Shown: positions 1-11,521 of the stretch, piece by piece | How the letters are laid out: each line of letters starts with the position of its first letter | Numbering within the stretch: position 1 is the first letter of the stretch | Origin: Pratylenchus scribneri | Lineage: Eukaryota; Nematoda; Chromadorea; Rhabditida; Pratylenchidae | Reading direction: 5' to 3' | NCBI GenBank assembly: GCA_030063045.1 | Contig: JAQSEB010000043.1 | Span: forward strand, 124,001-188,000 | DNA: 64,000 nt | The notes under the pieces: model-generated | Told to the model about the DNA's origin: nothing | Database searches by the model: none | Seen by the model: only the letters and a program-made list of their open reading frames with translations | Translations under genes and position numbers: made by a program

Positions 1-3000
1 AGAACCTGCACCAAAACCATCCGATGTTGAAATAGCAAAGAAGAAAGCTGAAGATGAGAAGAAGAAGGCTGACGAATTAGCAGCAAAGAAGAAGATGGAT
101 GATGAGAAGAAGAAGGCTGACGAGTTGGCAGCAAAGAAGAAGATGGAAGATGAGAAAAAAAAGGCGGAAGATGATAAGAAAAAGGTGAGTAAACAGCTAA
201 AATAATATTATTATTACAATAATAAAGGGGAAAAAGACCGTACATTATAATAGCAAAAATATAGTTAAATCAATCAAAAACCTTTATTTATTATAGGCGG
301 ATGAATTAGCCAAGAAGAAAGCTGAGGATGAGAAGAAGAAGGCAGAAGAATTAGCTAAGAAGAAGGCTGATGATGATAAGAAGAAGGCCGAGGAATTGGC
401 CAAAAAGAAACAAGCTGAACAACAGAAAGTGCCACCAGCCGAAGTTCAAGCAGTACTTCCGGATCAAAAAATAGCCGAACCAACTCAAATGAAACCAGAA
501 CCGGCTCCAAAGCCAGATGATGCTCAATTGGCGAAGAAGAAGAAACGAACTGTCTCAGACATCAAAGAAGATAAAGCCAAGGCTGAAGCTCAAATCATTC
601 CTGAACAGAAAGTTGAAGAATCTGCTCAGATGAAACCAGAACCTGCACCAAAACCATCCGATGTTGAAATAGCAAAGAAGAAAGCTGAAGATGAGAAAAA
701 GAAGGCTGACGAATTAGCAGCAAAGAAGAAGAAGGCTGACGATTTGGCAGCAAAGAAGAAGATGGAAGATGAGAAGAAAAAGGCGGAAGATGATAAGAAA
801 AAGGTGAGTAAACAGCTAAAATAATATTATTATTACAATAATAAAGGGGAAAAAGACCGTACATTATAATAGCAAAAATATTGTTAAATCAATCAAAAAC
901 CTTTATTTATTATAGGCGGATGAATTAGCCAAGAAGAAAACTGAGGATGAGAAAAAGAAGGCAGAAGAATTAGCTAAGAAGAAGGCTGATGATGATAAGA
1001 AGAAGGCCGAGGAATTGGCCGAAAAGAAACAAGCTGAACAACAGAAAGTGCCACCAGCCGAAGTTCAAGCAGTACTTCCGGATCAAAAAATAGCCGAACC
1101 AACTCAAATGAAACCAGAACCGGCTCCAAAGCCAGATGATGCTCAATTGGCTAAGAAGAAGAAACGAACTGTCTCAGTCATCAAAGAAGATAAAGCCAAG
1201 GCTGAAGCTCAAACCATTCCTGAACAGAAAGTTGAAGAATCTGCTCAGATGAAACCAGAACCTGCACCAAAACCATCCGATGTTGAAATAGCAAAGAAGA
1301 AAGCTGAAGATGAGAAAAAGAAGGCTGACGAATTAGCAGCAAAGAAGAAGAAGGCTGACGATTTGGCAGCAAAGAAGAAGATGGAAGATGAGAAGAAAAA
1401 GGAGGAAGATGATAAGAAAAAGGTGAGTAAACAGCTAAAATAATATTATTATTACAATAATAAAGGGGAAAAAGACCGTACATTATAATAGCAAAAATAT
1501 TGTTAAATCAATCAAAAACCTTTATTTATTATAGGCGGATGAATTAGCCAAGAAGAAAGCTGAGGATGAGAAGAAGAAGGCAGAAGAATTAGCTAAGAAG
1601 AAGGCTGATGATGATAAGAAGAAGGCCGAGGAATTGGCCAAAAAGAAACAAGCTGAACAACAGAAAGTGCCACCAGCCGAAGTTCAAGCAGTACTTCCGG
1701 ATCAAAAAATAGCCGAACCAACTCAAATGAAACCAGAACCGGCTCCAAAGCCAGATGATGCTCAATTGGCGAAGAAGAAGAAACGAACTGTCTCAGACAT
1801 CAAAGAAGATAAAGCCAAGGCTGAAGCTCAAATCATTCCTGAACAGAAAGTTGAAGAATCTGCTCAGATGAAACCAGAACCTGCACCAAAACCATCCGAT
1901 GTTGAAATAGCAAAGAAGAAAGCTGAAGATGAGAAAAAGAAGGCTGACGAATTAGCAGCAAAGAAGAAGAAGGCTGACGATTTGGCAGCAAAGAAGAAGA
2001 TGGAAGATGAGAAGAAAAAGGCGGAAGATGATAAGAAAAAGGTGAGTAAACAGCTAAAATAATATTATTATTACAATAATAAAGGGGAAAAAGACCGTAC
2101 ATTATAATAGCAAAAATATTGTTAAATCAATCAAAAACCTTTATTTATTATAGGCGGATGAATTAGCCAAGAAGAAAACTGAGGATGAGAAAAAGAAGGC
2201 AGAAGAATTAGCTAAGAAGAAGGCTGATGATGATAAGAAGAAGGCCGAGGAATTGGCCGAAAAGAAACAAGCTGAACAACAGAAAGTGCCACCAGCCGAA
2301 GTTCAAGCAGTACTTCCGGATCAAAAAATAGCCGAACCAACTCAAATGAAACCAGAACCGGCTCCAAAGCCAGATGATGCTCAATTGGCTAAGAAGAAGA
2401 AACGAACTGTCTCAGTCATCAAAGAAGATAAAGCCAAGGCTGAAGCTCAAACCATTCCTGAACAGAAAGTTGAAGAATCTGCTCAGATGAAACCAGAACC
2501 TGCACCAAAACCATTCGATGTTGAAATAGCAAAGAAGAAAGCTGAAGATGAGAAAAAGAAGGCTGACGAATTAGCAGCAAAGAAGAAGAAGGCTGACGAT
2601 TTGGCAGCAAAGAAGAAGATGGAAGATGAGAAGAAAAAGGAGGAAGATGATAAGAAAAAGGTGAGTAAACAGCTAAAATAATATTATTATTACAATAATA
2701 AAGGGGAAAAAGACCGTACATTATAATAGCAAAAATATTGTTAAATCAATCAAAAACCTTTATTTATTATAGGCGGATGAATTAGCCAAGAAGAAAGCTG
2801 AGGATGAGAAGAAGAAGGCAGAAGAATTAGCTAAGAAGAAGGCTGATGATGATAAGAAGAAGGCCGAGGAATTGGCCAAAAAGAAACAAGCTGAACAACA
2901 GAAAGTGCCACCAGCCGAAGTTCAAGCAGTACTTCCGGATCAAAAAATAGCCGAACCAACTCAAATGAAACCAGAACCGGCTCCAAAGCCAGATGATGCT

Positions 3001-6000
3001 CAATTGGCTAAGAAGAAGAAACGAACTGTCTCAGACATCAAAGAAGATAAAGCCAAGGCTGAAGCTCAAACCATTCCTGAACAGAAAGTTGAAGAATCTG
3101 CTCAGATGAAACCAGAACCTGCACCAAAACCATCCGATGTTGAAATAGCAAACAAGAAAGCTGAAGATGAGAAGAAGAAGGCTGACGAATTAGCAGCAAA
3201 GAAGAAGATGGATGATGAGAAGAAGAAGGCTGACGAGTTGGCAGCAAAGAAGAAGATGGAAGATGAGAAAAAAAAGGCGGAAGATGATAAGAAAAAGGTG
3301 AGTAAACAGCTAAAATAATATTATTATTACAATAATAAAGGGGAAAAAGACCGTACATTATAATAGCAAAAATATAGTTAAATCAATCAAAAACCTTTAT
3401 TTATTATAGGCGGATGAATTAGCCAAGAAGAAAGCTGAGGATGAGAAGAAGAAGGCAGAAGAATTAGCTAAGAAGAAGGCTGATGATGATAAGAAGAAGG
3501 CCGAGGAATTGGCCAAAAAGAAACAAGCTGAACAACAGAAAGTGCCACCAGCCGAAGTTCAAGCAGTACTTCCGGATCAAAAAATAGCCGAACCAACTCA
3601 AATGAAACCAGAACCGGCTCCAAAGCCAGATGATGCTCAATTGGCGAAGAAGAAGAAACGAACTGTCTCAGACATCAAAGAAGATAAAGCCAAGGCTGAA
3701 GCTCAAATCATTCCTGAACAGAAAGTTGAAGAATCTGCTCAGATGAAACCAGAACCTGCACCAAAACCATCCGATGTTGAAATAGCAAAGAAGAAAGCTG
3801 AAGATGAGAAAAAGAAGGCTGACGAATTAGCAGCAAAGAAGAAGAAGGCTGACGATTTGGCAGCAAAGAAGAAGATGGAAGATGAGAAGAAAAAGGCGGA
3901 AGATGATAAGAAAAAGGTGAGTAAACAGCTAAAATAATATTATTATTACAATAATAAAGGGGAAAAAGACCGTACATTATAATAGCAAAAATATTGTTAA
4001 ATCAATCAAAAACCTTTATTTATTATAGGCGGATGAATTAGCCAAGAAGAAAACTGAGGATGAGAAAAAGAAGGCAGAAGAATTAGCTAAGAAGAAGGCT
4101 GATGATGATAAGAAGAAGGCCGAGGAATTGGCCGAAAAGAAACAAGCTGAACAACAGAAAGTGCCACCAGCCGAAGTTCAAGCAGTACTTCCGGATCAAA
4201 AAATAGCCGAACCAACTCAAATGAAACCAGAACCGGCTCCAAAGCCAGATGATGCTCAATTGGCTAAGAAGAAGAAACGAACTGTCTCAGTCATCAAAGA
4301 AGATAAAGCCAAGGCTGAAGCTCAAACCATTCCTGAACAGAAAGTTGAAGAATCTGCTCAGATGAAACCAGAACCTGCACCAAAACCATCCGATGTTGAA
4401 ATAGCAAAGAAGAAAGCTGAAGATGAGAAAAAGAAGGCTGACGAATTAGCAGCAAAGAAGAAGAAGGCTGACGATTTGGCAGCAAAGAAGAAGATGGAAG
4501 ATGAGAAGAAAAAGGAGGAAGATGATAAGAAAAAGGTGAGTAAACAGCTAAAATAATATTATTATTACAATAATAAAGGGGAAAAAGACCGTACATTATA
4601 ATAGCAAAAATATTGTTAAATCAATCAAAAACCTTTATTTATTATAGGCGGATGAATTAGCCAAGAAGAAAGCTGAGGATGAGAAGAAGAAGGCAGAAGA
4701 ATTAGCTAAGAAGAAGGCTGATGATGATAAGAAGAAGGCCGAGGAATTGGCCAAAAAGAAACAAGCTGAACAACAGAAAGTGCCACCAGCCGAAGTTCAA
4801 GCAGTACTTCCGGATCAAAAAATAGCCGAACCAACTCAAATGAAACCAGAACCGGCTCCAAAGCCAGATGATGCTCAATTGGCTAAGAAGAAGAAACGAA
4901 CTGTCTCAGACATCAAAGAAGATAAAGCCAAGGCTGAAGCTCAAACCATTCCTGAACAGAAAGTTGAAGAATCTGCTCAGATGAAACCAGAACCTGCACC
5001 AAAACCATCCGATGTTGAAATAGCAAAGAAGAAAGCTGAAGATGAGAAGAAGAAGGCTGACGAATTAGCAGCAAAGAAGAAGATGGATGATGAGAAGAAG
5101 AAGGCTGACGAGTTGGCAGCAAAGAAGAAGATGGAAGATGAGAAAAAAAAGGCGGAAGATGATAAGAAAAAGGTGAGTAAACAGCTAAAATAATATTATT
5201 ATTACAATAATAAAGGGGAAAAAGACCGTACATTATAATAGCAAAAATATAGTTAAATCAATCAAAAACCTTTATTTATTATAGGCGGATGAATTAGCCA
5301 AGAAGAAAGCTGAGGATGAGAAGAAGAAGGCAGAAGAATTAGCTAAGAAGAAGGCTGATGATGATAAGAAGAAGGCCGAGGAATTGGCCAAAAAGAAACA
5401 AGCTGAACAACAGAAAGTGCCACCAGCCGAAGTTCAAGCAGTACTTCCGGATCAAAAAATAGCCGAACCAACTCAAATGAAACCAGAACCGGCTCCAAAG
5501 CCAGATGATGCTCAATTGGCGAAGAAGAAGAAACGAACTGTCTCAGACATCAAAGAAGATAAAGCCAAGGCTGAAGCTCAAATCATTCCTGAACAGAAAG
5601 TTGAAGAATCTGCTCAGATGAAACCAGAACCTGCACCAAAACCATCCGATGTTGAAATAGCAAAGAAGAAAGCTGAAGATGAGAAAAAGAAGGCTGACGA
5701 ATTAGCAGCAAAGAAGAAGAAGGCTGACGATTTGGCAGCAAAGAAGAAGATGGAAGATGAGAAGAAAAAGGCGGAAGATGATAAGAAAAAGGTGAGTAAA
5801 CAGCTAAAATAATATTATTATTACAATAATAAAGGGGAAAAAGACCGTACATTATAATAGCAAAAATATTGTTAAATCAATCAAAAACCTTTATTTATTA
5901 TAGGCGGATGAATTAGCCAAGAAGAAAACTGAGGATGAGAAAAAGAAGGCAGAAGAATTAGCTAAGAAGAAGGCTGATGATGATAAGAAGAAGGCCGAGG

Positions 6001-9000
6001 AATTGGCCGAAAAGAAACAAGCTGAACAACAGAAAGTGCCACCAGCCGAAGTTCAAGCAGTACTTCCGGATCAAAAAATAGCCGAACCAACTCAAATGAA
6101 ACCAGAACCGGCTCCAAAGCCAGATGATGCTCAATTGGCTAAGAAGAAGAAACGAACTGTCTCAGTCATCAAAGAAGATAAAGCCAAGGCTGAAGCTCAA
6201 ACCATTCCTGAACAGAAAGTTGAAGAATCTGCTCAGATGAAACCAGAACCTGCACCAAAACCATCCGATGTTGAAATAGCAAAGAAGAAAGCTGAAGATG
6301 AGAAAAAGAAGGCTGACGAATTAGCAGCAAAGAAGAAGAAGGCTGACGATTTGGCAGCAAAGAAGAAGATGGAAGATGAGAAGAAAAAGGAGGAAGATGA
6401 TAAGAAAAAGGTGAGTAAACAGCTAAAATAATATTATTATTACAATAATAAAGGGGAAAAAGACCGTACATTATAATAGCAAAAATATTGTTAAATCAAT
6501 CAAAAACCTTTATTTATTATAGGCGGATGAATTAGCCAAGAAGAAAGCTGAGGATGAGAAGAAGAAGGCAGAAGAATTAGCTAAGAAGAAGGCTGATGAT
6601 GATAAGAAGAAGGCCGAGGAATTGGCCAAAAAGAAACAAGCTGAACAACAGAAAGTGCCACCAGCCGAAGTTCAAGCAGTACTTCCGGATCAAAAAATAG
6701 CCGAACCAACTCAAATGAAACCAGAACCGGCTCCAAAGCCAGATGATGCTCAATTGGCTAAGAAGAAGAAACGAACTGTCTCAGACATCAAAGAAGATAA
6801 AGCCAAGGCTGAAGCTCAAACCATTCCTGAACAGAAAGTTGAAGAATCTGCTCAGATGAAACCAGAACCTGCACCAAAACCATCCGATGTTGAAATAGCA
6901 AAGAAGAAAGCTGAAGATGAGAAGAAGAAGGCTGACGAATTAGCAGCAAAGAAGAAGATGGATGATGAGAAGAAGAAGGCTGACGAGTTGGCAGCAAAGA
7001 AGAAGATGGAAGATGAGAAAAAAAAGGCGGAAGATGATAAGAAAAAGGTGAGTAAACAGCTAAAATAATATTATTATTACAATAATAAAGGGGAAAAAGA
7101 CCGTACATTATAATAGCAAAAATATAGTTAAATCAATCAAAAACCTTTATTTATTATAGGCGGATGAATTAGCCAAGAAGAAAGCTGAGGATGAGAAGAA
7201 GAAGGCAGAAGAATTAGCTAAGAAGAAGGCTGATGATGATAAGAAGAAGGCCGAGGAATTGGCCAAAAAGAAACAAGCTGAACAACAGAAAGTGCCACCA
7301 GCCGAAGTTCAAGCAGTACTTCCGGATCAAAAAATAGCCGAACCAACTCAAATGAAACCAGAACCGGCTCCAAAGCCAGATGATGCTCAATTGGCGAAGA
7401 AGAAGAAACGAACTGTCTCAGACATCAAAGAAGATAAAGCCAAGGCTGAAGCTCAAATCATTCCTGAACAGAAAGTTGAAGAATCTGCTCAGATGAAACC
7501 AGAACCTGCACCAAAACCATCCGATGTTGAAATAGCAAAGAAGAAAGCTGAAGATGAGAAAAAGAAGGCTGACGAATTAGCAGCAAAGAAGAAGAAGGCT
7601 GACGATTTGGCAGCAAAGAAGAAGATGGAAGATGAGAAGAAAAAGGCGGAAGATGATAAGAAAAAGGTGAGTAAACAGCTAAAATAATATTATTATTACA
7701 ATAATAAAGGGGAAAAAGACCGTACATTATAATAGCAAAAATATTGTTAAATCAATCAAAAACCTTTATTTATTATAGGCGGATGAATTAGCCAAGAAGA
7801 AAACTGAGGATGAGAAAAAGAAGGCAGAAGAATTAGCTAAGAAGAAGGCTGATGATGATAAGAAGAAGGCCGAGGAATTGGCCGAAAAGAAACAAGCTGA
7901 ACAACAGAAAGTGCCACCAGCCGAAGTTCAAGCAGTACTTCCGGATCAAAAAATAGCCGAACCAACTCAAATGAAACCAGAACCGGCTCCAAAGCCAGAT
8001 GATGCTCAATTGGCTAAGAAGAAGAAACGAACTGTCTCAGTCATCAAAGAAGATAAAGCCAAGGCTGAAGCTCAAACCATTCCTGAACAGAAAGTTGAAG
8101 AATCTGCTCAGATGAAACCAGAACCTGCACCAAAACCATCCGATGTTGAAATAGCAAAGAAGAAAGCTGAAGATGAGAAAAAGAAGGCTGACGAATTAGC
8201 AGCAAAGAAGAAGAAGGCTGACGATTTGGCAGCAAAGAAGAAGATGGAAGATGAGAAGAAAAAGGAGGAAGATGATAAGAAAAAGGTGAGTAAACAGCTA
8301 AAATAATATTATTATTACAATAATAAAGGGGAAAAAGACCGTACATTATAATAGCAAAAATATTGTTAAATCAATCAAAAACCTTTATTTATTATAGGCG
8401 GATGAATTAGCCAAGAAGAAAACTGAGGATGAGAAAAAGAAGGCAGAAGAATTAGCTAAGAAGAAGGCTGATGATGATAAGAAGAAGGCCGAGGAATTGG
8501 CCAAAAAGAAACAAGCTGAACAACAGAAAGTGCCACCAGTCGAAGTTCAAGCAGTACTTCCGGATCAAAAAATAGCCGAACCAACTCAAATGAAACCAGA
8601 ACCGGCTCCAAAGCCAGATGATGCTCAATTGGCTAAGAAGAAGAAACGAACTGTCTCAGACATCAAAGAAGATAAAGCCAAGGCTGAAGCTCAAACCATT
8701 CCTGAACAGAAAGTTGAAGAATCTGCTCAGATGAAACCAGAACCTGCACCAAAACCATCCGATGTTGAAATAGCAAAGAAGAAAGCTGAAGATGAGAAGA
8801 AGAAGGCTGACGAATTAGCAGCAAAGAAGAAGATGGATGATGAGAAGAAGAAGGCTGACGAGTTGGCAGCAAAGAAGAAGATGGAAGATGAGAAAAAAAA
8901 GGCGGAAGATGATAAGAAAAAGGTGAGTAAACAGCTAAAATAATATTATTATTACAATAATAAAGGGGAAAAAGACCGTACATTATAATAGCAAAAATAT

Positions 9001-11521
9001 AGTTAAATCAATCAAAAACCTTTATTTATTATAGGCGGATGAATTAGCCAAGAAGAAAGCTGAGGATGAGAAGAAGAAGGCAGAAGAATTAGCTAAGAAG
9101 AAGGCTGATGATGATAAGAAGAAGGCCGAGGAATTGGCCAAAAAGAAACAAGCTGAACAACAGAAAGTGCAACCAGCCGAAGTTCAAGCAGTACTTCCGG
9201 ATCAAAAAATAGCCGAATCAACTCAAATGAAACCAGAACCGGCTCCAAAGCCAGATGATGCTCAATTGGCGAAGAAGAAGAAACGAACTGTCTCAGACAT
9301 CAAAGAAGATAAAGCCAAGGCTGAAGCTCAAACCATTCCTGAACAGAAAGTTGAAGAATCTGCTCAGATGAAACCAGAACCTGCACCAAAACCATCCGAT
9401 GTTGAAATAGCAAAGAAGAAAGCTGAAAATGAGAAGAAGAAGGCTGACGAATTACCAGCAAAGAAGAAGATGGATGATGAGAAGAAGAAGGCTGACGAGT
9501 TGGCAGCAAAGAAGAAGATGGAAGATGAGAAGAAAAAGGCGGAAGATGATAAGAAAAAGGTGAGTAAACAGCTAAAATAATATTATTATTACAATAATAA
9601 AGGGGAAAAAGACCGTACATTATAATAGCAAAAATATAGTTAAATCAATCAAAAACCTTTATTTATTATAGGCGGATGAATTAGCCAAGAAGAAAGCTAA
9701 GGATGAGAAGAAGAAGGCAGAAGAATTAGCTAAGAAGAAGGCTGATGATGATAAGAAGAAGGCCGAGGAATTGGCCAAAAAGAAACAAGCTGAACAACAG
9801 AAAGTGCCACCAGCCGAAGTTCAAGCAGTACTTCCGGATCAAAAAATAGCCGAACCAACTCAAATGAAACCAGAACCGGCTCCAAAGCCAGATGATGCTC
9901 AATTGGCGAAGAAGAAGAAACGAACTGTCTCAGACATCAAAGAAGATAAAGCCAAGGCTGAAGCTCAAACCATTCCTGAACAGAAAGTTGAAGAATCTGC
10001 TCAGATGAAACCAGAACCTGCACCAAAACCATCCGATGTTGAAATAGCAAAGAAGAAAGCTGAAGTTGAGAAAAAGAAGGCTGACGAATTAGCAGCAAAG
10101 AAGAAGAAGGCTGACGATTTGGCAGCAAAGAAGAAGATGGAAGATGAGAAGAAAAGGGCGGAAGATGATAAGAAAAAGGTGAGTAAACAGTTAAAATAAT
10201 ATTATTATTACAATAATAAAGGGGAAAAAGACCGTACATTATAATAGCAAAAATATTGTTAAATCAATCAAAAACCTTTATTTATTATAGGCGGATGAAT
10301 TAGCCAAGAAGAAAACTGAGGATGAGAAAAAGAAGGCAGAAGAATTAGCTAAGAAGAAGGCTGATGATGATAAGAAGAAGGCCGAGGAATTGGCCAAAAA
10401 GAAACAAGCTGAACAACAGAAAGTGCCACCAGTCGAAGTTCAAGCAGTACTTCCGGATCAAAAAATAGCCGAACCAACTCAAATGAAACCAGAACCGGCT
10501 CCAAAGCCAGATGATGCTCAATTGGCTAAGAAGAAGAAACGAACTGTCTCAGACATCAAAGAAGATAAAGCCAAGGCTGAAGCTCAAACCATTCCTGAAC
10601 AGAAAGTTGAAGAATCTGCTCAGATGAAACCAGAACCTGCACCAAAACCATCCGATGTTGAAATAGCAAAGAAGAAAGCTGAAGATGAGAAGAAGAAGGC
10701 TGACGAATTAGCAGCAAAGAAGAAGATGGATGATGAGAAGAAGAAGGCTGAAGATGAGAAGAAGAAGGCTGACGAATTAGCAGCAAAGAAGAAGATGGAT
10801 GATGAGAAGAAGAAGGCTGACGAGTTGGCAGCAAAGAAGAAAATGGAAGATAAGAAGAAAAAGGTGGAAGATGATAAGAAAAAGGTGAGTAAACAGCTAA
10901 AATAATATTATTATTACAATAATAAAGGGGAAAAAGACCGTACATTATAATAGCAAAAATATAGTTAAATCAATCAAAAACCTTTATTTATTATAGGCGG
11001 ATGAATTAGCCAAGAAGAAAGCTGAGGATGAGAAGAAGAAGGCAGAAGAATTAGCTAAGAAGAAGGCTGATGATGATAAGAAGAAGGCCGAGGAATTGGC
11101 CAAAAAGAAACAAGCTGAACAACAGAAAGTGCAACCAGCCGAAGTTCAAGCAGTACTTCCGGATCAAAAAATAGCCGAATCAACTCAAATGAAACCAGAA
11201 CCGGCTCCAAAGCCAGATGATGCTCAATTGGCGAAGAAGAAGAAACGAACTGTCTCAGACATCAAAGAAGATAAAGCCAAGGCTGAAGCTCAAACCATTC
11301 CTGAACAGAAAGTTGAAGAATCTGCTCAGATGAAACCAGAACCTGCACCAAAACCATCCGATGTTGAAATAGCAAAGAAGAAAGCTGAAGATGAGAAGAA
11401 GAAGGCTGACGAATTAGCAGCAAAGAAGAAGATGGATGATGAGAAGAAGAAGGCTGACGAGTTGGCAGCAAAGAAGAAGATGGAAGATGAGAAGAAAAAG
11501 GCGGAAGATGATAAGAAAAAG
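1..11521 (+). CDS. Array-1 exons 0-18, Lys/Glu/Ala-rich repeat exons
   Basis: Exons, all phase 0: 1-184 (partial), 297-803, 916-1422, 1535-2041, 2154-2660, 2773-3297, 3410-3916, 4029-4535, 4648-5172, 5285-5791, 5904-6410, 6523-7047, 7160-7666, 7779-8285, 8398-8922, 9035-9559, 9672-10178, 10291-10884 and 10997-11521. Lengths are 507 (11 exons), 525 (6) or 594 (1). Each starts ADELAKKK and ends EDDKKK. In order each holds an acidic/basic helix-like stretch, a Pro-containing segment (VPPAEVQAVLPDQK), KPEPAPKPDD, the motif KKKKRTVSDIKEDK, a second KPEPAPKPSD and a run of KKKADELAAKKK-type repeats. The composition (Pro, Glu, Val, Lys, Ala) is PEVK-like, suggesting an extensible spacer. Apparent start codons inside units are TTG (Leu) in mid-exon and are not real starts. 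Reading into the intron gives VSKQLK then a stop, so correct splicing is needed in every unit. Confidence 0.85.
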
